Below are positions 1 to 10,777 of a stretch of DNA of 64,000 nt, piece after piece; position 1 is the first letter of the stretch, and each line of letters opens with the position of its first letter. The translations under genes were made by a program, and so were the position numbers. The DNA is from Capitulum mitella (Eukaryota; Arthropoda; Thecostraca; Pollicipedomorpha; Pollicipedidae). A model generated the notes under the pieces. The model saw nothing but the letters and a program-made list of their open reading frames with translations, had not been told where the DNA came from and ran no database searches. Where the stretch lies: positions 25,813,201 to 25,877,200 of the forward strand of contig CP099846.1 of assembly GCA_030062745.1 (NCBI GenBank), written 5' to 3'.

Positions 1-7
1 GACAAGT

Positions 8-282
8 TTGCTGTGCCCATTCACAAAGTCCATGTCCTATTTGTCAAACGGCAAGTTTCCCGTCCGATGGAAGTCGGTCAATGCCATCCCTATTTTTAAG
101 AAGGTGGCCGCAAATTGCGATGTGACTAGTGTGCCGTTTCGTGGTTTGTGCGGAAAGTCAGCGAACAAAGTGATATACGATGGACTGGGCCGGCATGCTT
201 CACCCACCGTTACCAACGTTCGTCATGGTTTCGTCTCAAGGAGATCCTGTACAGCAAACCTAGGGTTATATCTTAACCCAGC
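8..282 (+). pseudogene. Non-LTR retrotransposon reverse transcriptase fragment
   Basis: The translation resembles the N-terminal part of a LINE reverse transcriptase of the Jockey/RTE/CR1 kind. It contains the block FPVRWKSVNAIPIFKK, which matches the widespread 'FP..WK.A.V.P.FKK' motif. About 50 residues later comes HGFVSRRSCTANL, the counterpart of the 'QHGF..GRSC.TQL' motif. The region between them, normally 'NYRPISLL', is eroded. The frame ends at about 304, well before the catalytic YADD box, so this is a 5'-cut and 3'-truncated relic; upstream sequence lies outside the window. The retroelement assignment is fairly secure, the clade is not. Confidence 0.6.
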
Positions 283-1029
283 AGTTACTGAGGATATTTC
301 ATAACGCGACTCATTAGACGGGAGGGGGCTCTTTGAACCCCCGCTATCTTTGCAACCAATGAACCGGCTGCGTTAATTCGAACACCAATGGATAGCCCAA
401 TAATTTTAATGGACAGCCTCTTTTGTGTTATTCCTGGAAGTCACCGATGACGTCACAGATCAGGTCAAGTAAAAATATTTCACTGATTTCTAGGATGAAA
501 GTTTTCGACGTAAATCGGAGGCTTCTTGCGATGAAAAGGCAAACTGCGGTTGCTGGCATATACCAGAGGTCTCACAGCCAGGCTTCACTGCGCGGCTTTT
601 TAATTTTCCGTTTCGATTTTGCGATTTTTCATCCCGATTTTACGCTTTTCCGTCACCAGAAAATGTTCGGTCCATAAGAATACCCGTGGCCGGCTCCATT
701 ACGTAACACCGTGATGGAAAAAGGCACATTGGTGACGAGAAATCGGAAATAGAATATTAGACAGCCCTAACAGAAGGAGCAGGATTATCACAGTTGAAAA
801 CAGAAATAAAAATAACCTTATGTTCATAACAAGAGAAACTGTCGAGAAAAATGTATATATGGCCTTGGACCTTGCTCAGCACACACACAAGCGTTCAATT
901 CAAATCACGTCGCACATCTGAAAAAGTATCACGCAATGCTCTCGGGCACCGGTATTTCAAGAAACTCTATTAGAAAGAAATACTAAACGTTGGCATATGG
1001 GACAGGCTTCAAAGGGTTCCGTGAGAAAG
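283..1029. other. No gene recognised
   Basis: Short open frames only (the longest is 84 codons, from 423) and none resembles a known protein. No tandem array or inverted termini were noticed. The end, from about 1030, is a short run of CATGATGTT-like repeats leading into the Penelope-like remnant. Confidence 0.5.
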
Positions 1030-1039
1030 TCATGATGTT

Positions 1040-2180
1040 GATGATGATGTCATGATGTTCATGTTCATGATGTAAGTTTTAAGTTTCTTATCTGAATAGA
1101 TAAACAATTTGAAATTCAGAGAGGTCTTTACAGACCTGGAGGATGGATATTTTGAATGAGTTTGCATCAGCAATTTCCGCGTATTGTGTGTTATTGAAAT
1201 GGTCGCCGAATGGGGCGTTTTTTGTTTTGTTTTTGGGATCTCGGGTATGTTCGTTAAAACGCTCCCTAACACTACGCTTTGTCTTGCCAATGCAGGAGTT
1301 CGTATTTTTTTTATATAGTTGGCAAGCGATGATATACACAACATTTCTTTTTATGACACTTTCGGACCAAACCCGCTATGCAGGAACTGGCCTTTCCCAG
1401 CCGGACATGGTGGAGGTAAGTGCTGAGGTGGTCAGATGCGTTTTGTCTTCAGCTGACGTGCGTCAGCTAGCGTTTTCCCCACTCTTACAGGATGCGCGTA
1501 GTGGTGGTCCTGATGCTTTGATCGCTGAGGAGGCTTTCCTTGATAGAGTGTCGTCTATGAGCCGAAGACTGATGTATGTAGCGTCTGTAGTTCTGTGTCG
1601 TGGATTGATATGAATATTCGCGTAGATTGTCTGGTGCATGTTTTGATGCCTTATACTGATAAATCACCCTGTGTGGATAACCGTTTTATTTAAAGAGATA
1701 TTCGATTTTAGCTAATCCCCGTACTGCGCGTGGTTCGTCGGATGCAAGACGTTTCGCTCTCAACAGCTGTACGTAGAGCACTGCCTTTTTGGTTCCCATG
1801 GGGTGGGCTCATGAGAATAGTAAGATGATCGGTGCCGCCATAGGTTTGATATAGAGTTCGTTGGTGTATTTTCCGGTCTCTTGGACAGGGAGTGGAGTAT
1901 CAAGGAAGGGAATTTAGCTGGTGTTGGAATGATCCGTTCTTTCGATGGAGAATTTGAAAGCAGGGTGGAAGCTGTTGGTAAATTCGAAATAGCGATCCAA
2001 AGCCTCGGACCCATGAGTCCAAATCCCTAGAATACCGTCTATATACCGCAAGTCGGTGATCGGTTGGGCACGCTCGGACGTAAGGATCATCCGTGCTATC
2101 GCGTTCATGAAGACAGTTGCCAGATGTGGGGCAGTGTAATCGACCTCATCAAAAGACACCACGACAAAATACATTTGGAC
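1040..2180 (-). mobile_element. Degenerate Penelope-like retroelement (RT plus GIY-YIG)
   Basis: Read on the minus strand, the order is reverse transcriptase and then endonuclease, as in Penelope-like elements. The RT palm part (2174-1920) contains RYIDGILGIWTHG followed by FTNSFHPAFKFSIE, which matches the family block 'RYIDDIF.IW.HG...NSFHP.IKF'. The next part (about 1920-1740), in another frame, reads FLDTPL...GKYTNELYIKPMA and then HPMGTKKAVLYVQLLRAKRL, the 'FLD...LYRKPTD...HP..TKKSI.Y.Q..R..R' region. The endonuclease-like part (1339-1090) contains CIGKTKRSVRERFNEH, typical of the GIY-YIG domain of these elements. Frameshifts and stops separate the pieces, and the second catalytic Asp of YIDD is Gly. 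It is dead. Confidence 0.75.
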
Positions 2181-2574
2181 TCACCTTCAACGACCTCGAA
2201 AAACTTTTGTCGCACTGCCTCACTAACAAATACGTACGGTTTAGCCAGCATTACTACAGACAGACATAGGGCATAACTATCGGTAGCCGTATTGCCGTAT
2301 CCCCCGGTTGGGCGCCACTTAACGACGGGGAGCCTTTGTATCCACAGTCAAAATTCGTCCGTGGAAATAACTGAATTAAGCACCAGCCTGAACGTAAAGT
2401 CTAGCTCTGTGTTTCTGAGTCACAATGGAGTCATTCTAACTACAGGGCGCCTATTAGGAAAACGACGAAACGGTGGAGACTCTTCGATGTTACTAGAGTG
2501 TTATTTTGGGACAATAAGGTGCCCTCATCCCAATGATCCCTCATCCCTCATCCCAATAAGGTGAAAATGAAAGA

Positions 2575-3105
2575 CCCTCCTTCACTGTGTCTTACACTGC
2601 ATCTTAGCGGCGCCTTTTGAATGAAAGGGCGCCGCTAATTCACCACAGGGTCGCCTTCTTTGTTCCACATTAGCACCATTTGAACGAGAGGTTACCCATA
2701 CTCCACCACACAGGCACCTACTTGGTGTCAAAGGGTACCTTTTGAAGGACTGGGCGTCCATACCCCATCACAGAGGTGCCTTCTTGGTTTTCCAGGGGAG
2801 TCTTTTGCATAACAGCGTAACCATACTTCGTCGCAGGGCGGCTCCTTAGTGTCACACGGTCGGCTTTCGATCAACAGGTTGACCAAAAACAATCACAGGG
2901 GCGCCCTCTTAGTGAAATTACATGGGCCTTTGGAACCACATGGAGTGTTTTGACCAACAGGGTATACACCTATACACCATATACACCATCTCCGACGAAT
3001 CTCCTTGATGTCAAAGGGCGCATTTAAAATAGCGAGGCGTCCAAATTCTATCACAAGGACGCACTATAGGTGTCACAGGGCGCTCTGAATGCAATGGCTA
3101 ATACC
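2575..3105. repeat. Degenerate minisatellite, unit about 60-65 bp
   Basis: About eight imperfect units alternate the words CACAGGG(G)CGCC, 'TTCTTGGTGTCA' and 'TTTTGAA..ACAGGGCGTCCATA'. Unit boundaries drift, so this is an old array. It ends about 400 bases upstream of the first coding exon of the transporter gene. Confidence 0.6.
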
Positions 3106-3309
3106 CAAAAAACAGTCGGTTTTTGAGTAAAACATGCACAATGGACATGCAAACCCGCGTGTTCACATCCCTGCAATTGGCTATGTAGATTTACATATGT
3201 TCATTTATTTTGCATATATGCAAACGCATGTGTGGCATGTTGTAGGATGGCTTATAGACCAGGTACATATGCATGTACCATTTCGCTGTGAACGCATGTT
3301 TTGAATGAG

Positions 3310-3720
3310 AGTTTCGCGCGGTTGTTTGGCCGTCCTTGGCCCAAGCAGGGCGTGTCGCGCCGCCATTGGTCGAGCCGGGTCACGTGACGCGCGGCCTGGA
3401 GGCGCGTCTGGCCGGGCCGGCCGGGGTCGGCCGGGTCACTGTGTGCCGGGCCGGGAGCGGGGTGGCGGTGGACGGCCGGGCAGCGATGCAGGACGTTCAG
3501 AGCTCGGAGACGGAGCCGCTGCTGCTCGGCGGTTCGCCGGGGTGCGGACCCCCCGGGTACGGCACCTGCCGGAAGGAGAACGGATCGCAGGCGGATACGG
3601 AGTCCGGCCAGTCCAGCGAGGATCTGTCGTACAAGCCAGGTGCGTGGGCTGCGGCGGTGCTGGAGCCGGCCGCAATCTCCCTGAGCGGTGTTTGGGTGGT
3701 GGTGGTCACGGGGACTCAGG
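3310..3720 (+). promoter_or_regulatory. CpG-rich 5' region of the SLC18B1-like gene
   Basis: GC content and CpG density rise abruptly here compared with the AT-rich flanks, and the block contains the first coding exon. No convincing TATA box was seen. The transcription start cannot be fixed from sequence alone; a CpG-rich promoter is an inference. Confidence 0.4.
3486..3639 (+). CDS. SLC18B1: SLC18B1-like exon 1
   Basis: Encodes residues 1-51, a hydrophilic cytosolic N-terminus rich in Ser, Glu and Gly. It carries the acidic dileucine motif (E8 to L13), a known sorting signal class for endolysosomal and synaptic-vesicle proteins. Donor is CAG|GTGCGT, leaving one base of the next codon. The ATG has a purine at -3. 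Confidence 0.8.
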
Positions 3721-4659
3721 CGTGTAACTTTAGATCTCTTTGTGGGTGCACACGCAGCCGCAAACTGGATTTGTGCGCCCACAAACATGGGCCATACATG
3801 AAATTTTCACCAGGCGGTGAAAAATAGTATAAATAGCATAAAAGCAATAAAACAAATGGTTCTAAGTTAAACACTTTTGATTTAGTTGCTGCATAATGTC
3901 ATTTCAAGATGAAGAAAGTGGAAAAAATTACCGAAAATTACCTCTACTTCATTCGTCGTTGACCACCGCGCCATTTCTCTGTTTGACTTCTGCTGCGATC
4001 CTATCTATGAGAACAAAGTGAAAAGGGCAGTTCCTAAGGTGAAGGTATTTTGGGCTAAATGGCGTCATCGGTTATAACCTAATGAAAAATAAGAAAGATG
4101 ACTAACCTAACCTAACCTAACCTAACATAATCCTAGCCCTAACCTAATCCATTTAAGCACGACTTAATCTCTGTTGGACAGAGCCAAGTCCGATCGCACC
4201 CTTTATCGGCCTATAGCCTCTAGTATTCTATACCGCGCCTCCGACGTGGGGTTGCGCCTTCGGCGCAACATTATTCCCTGTGAACAACTGTTTATTGGAC
4301 TGCGGTCTGTAGTGTCATTTACTGATGACGTCATCAAACCTTACGCAGTGTATAGGACGTCATTGAAGCGAAGACAGTGTAAACAAGATGGCGCCGCCCA
4401 TTCCGGTCACGTTTGCTTACGGCAAAATATAATCCCGTTCCCTTTGAAAACCATACCAGTAGTGTCACCATTTCTTGCTTTCAAAGGAAAATTTATGAGC
4501 TTTCCGATATCGTATGTATAGCAAAAGTGGTCTGTGAAAGGGCGAAAAGGTATAGCATTGCCCAAACATGGACTGTGCACCCATAAATAAAAGATAAAAT
4601 ATAACCCCAGAACTGAAGCTTGTACCCTGATGACATGAAAAGCCACATTATACACACAT

Positions 4660-4713
<54 letters not shown>

Positions 4714-7700
4714 GAAGCGAGTAAGCAAATATGTGTGGACATCCGCTATATGACTAAAAAAAAGGCAGCGCAAAAATGCACACAGGAGCACCCAAGAAGC
4801 ACCAATCATTCTCTATGTTCTCAAGTTTAGCGGTTTTTGCCTCCAAAAATTAATAATCCGTAATACTCTACATCTGAAATAGTGGCTGAAATCCGAAGAG
4901 TTTTTGGTCTCTGGGGTTGGGGTAGCTGGGGCTCCTCCCGTACAACAATCCAGGCGCCTGGGTGCACCCACAAAGGATTCCGAAAAATTACACTCGTGCG
5001 AGGAGTAGTCTCTCAGCCTAACAACAGCGCTTTTGTTTCTGTGGTGCAGAGAGTGACCAGGAATTTGCGGCGAAGAAGAAGAGGCCCACGTTTACCTGTC
5101 GGCAGCTGGCCTTTCTCGGAACCCTGGCTTGGATCACTATGACGTCATCCTTGTCGCTGTGCATCTTCCCCCCGTTCTTCCCAAAAGTGGTGAGCTAAAG
5201 AGTTACAAGGCAGGCAAAAGCGCAAAGAAATGAACTGGCTTTGAGAGACACCGAGTATTCAGGTTACGGAAATCTGCGACAATACTGACTAAATAAGAAC
5301 GTTCGAACTGCCCGTTATGTATCGACTTGTCAGATATTGCACTGACCAAGAAGTATGTCCGTGGTGAAACAGTTCTGTTTTCATCGGGTATGAATATCTG
5401 AAACGGACTTCGTGAAGGAGTCCAGGCTAAATCAAGATCATCGAGTAGTCTCCATTCGCTTCACCTAAACAGCTTCAAATGGCTACTGCTTTGTAAGCAG
5501 CTCGTGACTGAAAATCTCGCAACTTTCTTCCTAGGCGGAAAGCAAGGGCTTCAGCGTCTCTGTGTACGGCGCCATCATAGGTACCAACTGCCTGGTTTCG
5601 TTCATCGTCACGCCATTCCTCGCCAGACACGTAAGTTACTTTAGTCATTTGAGGTATATGGTTGGTAAATAGTAAAGCAAATGGCAAGAGAAATGACAAT
5701 TTTTTCGTCACCTAATCCTGCCAGATGTCTTAGGTTTGCTTATCCAATTGCCATGGGACGTTCCGTTCGTTGCTTCGGCCGGTGGCAACGTGAACGTCAT
5801 TTGCCCTAGCATCGCTTCTTCACTTGCAGCTGTTTTTTTTCTTGTTCTTGGACAAGAAAAAAACCTTTGTTCATAAGGTCTGTGGCCTGTGGCACATCGT
5901 GAGAGAAATACAGGGTGTCCATAAAGTCTCTTTACAATTTTAAAAATTTATTGCAAAGGCAGTTGGCAAGATTTCTTAACTAGATTTGTTCTAATGTAAT
6001 CAGTGGTTGTCAAAGTTTTTTACCTCATTTAACCCGTCCCAGACTGGGGGGGGGGGCAGTTGACTGCCTCCCTGAGGTTTTTCTGGGATTGCCAGAGAAC
6101 GAACTAACACAGAGACACGAAACTTTGTGTACTTTTTGCCCCATCAATATTACATCTCGTGTAAAAGTTTTGACCTCAGGTCAGGTCCGGTGCCTGACCT
6201 AAGTCAGGTCAAACGGACCTATGTCCAAAAACGTTTAACGCCCTGTAACTTTTTCGCAAAACAAGATATCTCAATAATACTTTCAGGGATTAGTGATCGT
6301 GATACATGCAACGAATCTGCCATCTCAGATTTTTCGGAATTTTTCGGGTCATTGACTTAAGGTCAAGCCCATTTTTAAGACACGTCGCCGTTTTTTCGGA
6401 AATCGACGGAATATTTGATAACATTTTTAGTGTGGAGTGAAGCAGACATCTAGTTACCATCATTGGGCAAAGTGTCAATGACTTCCAGCCATTGACCTGA
6501 GGTCAGGTCACAAATAACTGTAGTGAGCCAAAATGTACCACCGTCAAAATCGACGATGAATTTCTCAGAATGGGTAGAAAATGGCAGAACTAGCTTGCAC
6601 AAACGTAATGCCAGGAACCTCAAAAACTTTCTAAAACAGCATATTTTGGAAATAAACAGGCTCTCGTGAATAAAGCTTCGCCAGTTTTGTAGATTGGTAA
6701 CTAATAAATTTTTCCAAAATTTAAGTATGGGAAACCGTCACAAGAACCACAAAGATCAATAAAATATACATAGATCGTCTTTTTTCGCGAAAATAAAGGA
6801 GCGCTAAAATTAGTTCCCGTCAATTTGGTACCGCATACGGCAGCGGCTCACACCGACAACGGGCGAGAGAATTGCCGTGTCTTTAACTCAACGTTTCGGT
6901 GTATATATCGAACAAATCTGGGGAAATTAGACGTGTATCGGCATCCGCGGACCTTTACTTGTGCGCTGGTGACTTTACCTATGCGTTATTAGTCACAGCC
7001 CTTGAGATTCAGGCCATTTCTCGGTCTCATGCAGTTGGCTATGAGAAGACATATACAGGGCGTAAATTGGCTGACATATTATCTAAAACTAAAAAAATGA
7101 GACCAGTTTTGAGCTCTACTCGTCACAAGCTTTCCAACGGTGTGCTCATTTTTATCGTGCGACCAACTGTTCGTGAGTTAGAGGGTGGCAGTCAACTGCC
7201 CCTCCCCCCAGTCGCGCATGTTCGAAACGGACCGACGGTTGTGCGCGGGTTAATACTCCTCTATATGGGCACCATTAGTTGCACGAAGTACATCAAGACG
7301 GTACTCGATTTCTTGCCCTGTTCGCTGTAGCATAGCCTCATCATTGGTGGAAATGGCATCAGAAATCCTTTGCTTCAAGTCAGTAATGTCCCGTATCTTT
7401 TTTCGATCACGATATCTTTCGCAGAACCCGATAGAAAGAGGTCCAAGGGAGTGATATCTGGTGAACGTGGTGGCCATGGAATTGTCCCATCCCTTTTAAT
7501 CCACCGGTCTGGAAATTTTTGATTGAGGAACTGACGAACATGCAGTCCCCAATGTGGTGGTGCACCATCTTGCTGGAAAATGATGGTTGGTTGAAAGTCA
7601 TTCAGTTGTCGTGCCACATATTCTGTCAAAAGGTCAAGGTACACATTCGCAGTAACTGATGCCTCGTGGAAGAAAAATGGACTAATTATTCGATTGCACA

Positions 7701-10554
7701 TGATTTCATACCACACATTCACTTCTGGACTATCCCGGTGAAGCTCCGTAGTCACGTGGGGATGTTCTGATCCCCAGATTCTCACACTGTGTTTGTTTAA
7801 TTTCCCTGAAACACGAAAGGCTACCTCATCACTAAAACAAACTCGCCTGAGGAATGTTTCATCTTCAGAAATTCGTTCCAGCATGTTAACTCCAAACTCT
7901 CTTCGTTTTGGTTTGTCATTTGGCTCGAGTGCCTGTAACAGTTGCACTTTGTAAGCGTACAATCGCAAGTTCTTTTGTAGAACCTTGTGCACTGTTGAAC
8001 GCGGTAGTTCCAACTGTCTGGCAGCAGTACGGATGGACTTTGTGGGAGAACGAGCAAAAGATTGTCTTACACGATCGATGTTTTCCTCAGATGTTCTTGG
8101 TTGCCCACTTCTCTCTTTATCCAACACTGTCCCTGTCTCCATAAATTTCCTGTGTCATGCACGAATTGAAGGACGTAATGGTGGATCTCTTCCATACGCA
8201 GTTTTGTAGTTTCGCTTAGTCTGTACATCCGATTTTGTCTCAATAAACCATGATACACATGGTGCCTTCTCTTGAGAAGTAGCCATTTTGTAGGGTTCGA
8301 TTTAACAGCACCCCTTCCACCAACAGAATACCTGAAACACAAAATTTCAATGTGATCACCAACTTTAATAAACACTGACTAAAGCAAAACAAATCTGGTA
8401 AAGATAACTTATCAACTGGCTTTTTAATAAATTTTTAAAATTGTCAAGAGACTTTATGGACACCCTGCATAATATCTAAGGGTTTGGTGAAATCTCTAGA
8501 GGTGTTTGCAGCTGTCGAAAATCATGTCGTTCTGTGGCGATGGAAGGTTTACGCCCAGGTCTATATCCATGCGTCTTGTCAGATTTTGGACGTACATGTG
8601 ATATGTTCCCGTGGTTTGTTGGCTTAGCCTAAAGTTCTCCGTAGCGGCATGCGTGGTACGCTACCAATCCCGATATTAAAGTCAGAAATGGGCTTTGTAG
8701 GCTCCAGGACCTTTGGCATGATTACAAAAATAGGCAATCTTCTTTACTGTTTCGTTTTTGTGCCTTTTGTGTGTAAACCCAACTTTCTTCCGGAATAAAG
8801 AAGATTGCTTATTTTCATAATCATATCGCTTTCTACCCGAGCCGCAAATCACCACACAGATTTGACTGACTACTTTGCTCACCTTGTACACCACCGTTCC
8901 TTTTCTAGCTATTTGGTCGAGTCAACCACGATATGCTTTGCTGGACTAATATGAAAGATGCTTGGACCATGTTCTCGAACATCTCTCTCTCGACGGCTTC
9001 CCCCGCTGTGATACTGATTCCTTTCGATGTCGTCATAGCGAGGATTTGTTATTTTAGTTTCAGTTTAGGAATGGTTAATATTGTGACCAAGCACTGTACT
9101 TCTCCACTCACGCGCTGTTGCGCAATGTTTCGTCGCCTTCGCTGGCGATGACAGGTACTGATGCCGACAACCCTGCTTCGATCTACATTGGTTTGCGTCA
9201 CTGGCAGCGGCCTGTTGACAACTGGGACGCCGCTGTTCTGTATCCACAGGGGACTGTGCGACTGTGCAGTGCGGTTTGCGCCACCTGATCGACGGGCCCC
9301 GGTTTGAGTCCGGTTTGAATAACGTTCTCCCGTCCGGCGACACTCCGCGTGACAAGGCGCCGAGAGAAATGATTCAGACTGTCGGCCGAGGGCTCACAAT
9401 GTGCCAGTAAGCAGGCGTCTTGTTTCAGATCGAGGTGATCGGAGTTCGGTTCACCCTGATCAGCGGCGTCTTGGCCAGCGGAGTCTCCTGCATTCTCTGC
9501 GGGTATGTCAACGGAGCACGGAGTGGGTTTCCCCGTCGCATCTCGTATTCCCAGTTACGGCGTTTGATTTGGGTACGCCATCTTCGTTGCACAGAGGAAC
9601 TAAACTTGTGAATTACGGACTCATTCCCATCCCCTGCTTACTTTTCCTGACCGCTTCTAATCGGCCGTGATGTCAGAGGAAGCTGAGGAATCCGAAGAAC
9701 GCGGGGCCTGGCGCTGTAGGACGCCTCGGTCGGCTTCGTCGACGCCGTCCAACGCGCCTTTTTCATCAGCCGTGTATCAGAGCTACAAAACGGACTCCGC
9801 CATTATCGGTGCAGTTGATCAGTCGTAGGACGTAAGACAGAAGGAAGTCTACAGGCGTCGCCACGTGCGACACTAAACGAGCTTCTCCACCACATGCATA
9901 CACACATATGGACAGGTATTGACGAATCGGCATTTCATGTTCTTCTAAAAAGTAGATACCGCAGACCATTTCCACTTCCCATGTCAATAACACCACCCAA
10001 CTGTCCAACATCACAGTGCCTAACCTGGTTGTGAAACACTTTAAACAGTAAGCCTGTCAAACTTCGCAACCAGCGCTTCATTCACCGAACTGACATGGAA
10101 TCATCCGCAGGCAGTCCTTCCATGAAGACGGCGTCTTCGCAGCGACTGAGAACAATGCAACTTCAAATAACGCTCAGCGCACTTCTTGCTGAAGTGACCA
10201 TGCGGCGTCTCCACCGGCAGGATGCTGGAAATGTTCCCGGCTGGCATGCCGTTCGTCTATACGGCGGTGGCCATCCGCTCGGTGCAGTCGATTGGCAACG
10301 CCGGTATCATCATCACCACGTTCACCTACACCAACCTGCAGTTCCCCAAGAGCACCGGTATCATATTTGTGAGTCCGTTCGAGATGGGTGTTTTTCCGAA
10401 TGCAGAACAGGCAGGCAGCACCGTGTGCAATGCGTTGTCGAGTTTGCGTTGTTTACCTGCGATTTCAGCGCACAGGCAGTTACGATCATCTCCTCATTCC
10501 GAGAGTTTCTGAAGAGTTGTGGAAGCAGCATGTTTGTCGTGCATATGTAACGAG

Positions 10555-10609
<55 letters not shown>

Positions 10610-10712
10610 ATACTTGGGCAGAATATTGTCTGTACGCAAAGTAAAGTCAGGTCAATCAGGTCAGTCAGTCAGGTCAGGTCTTATTGTCAAGCGCAAAGTA
10701 CGCCCTAGTCTT

Positions 10713-10777
<65 letters not shown>

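Larger units (their letters stand above)
5911..8467 (-). mobile_element. Tc1/mariner-superfamily transposon with long TIRs
   Basis: The ends are inverted repeats: CAGGGTGTCCATAAAGTCTC at 5911 matches the inverse of the sequence ending at 8467 over about 42 bases with one mismatch, with weaker similarity further inwards. TA precedes the left end; the right flank is CA, so the TA duplication is not intact. The transposase runs on the minus strand. A 1217-bp TTAA-flanked MITE interrupts the non-coding end (6033-7249), leaving about 1.34 kb of original element. Sits in intron 3 of the transporter gene. Confidence 0.85.

Noticed and set aside
9240..9320. tRNA-like element with a B-box resemblance (GGTTTGAGTCC).
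   Set aside because: No A box at a proper distance and no cloverleaf could be drawn.
9715..9780. Extra transporter exon reading DASVGFVDAVQRAFFIS.
   Set aside because: Exon 4 joins exon 5 directly in phase (split Gly codon) and the family alignment leaves no room for it. No good splice sites flank it.
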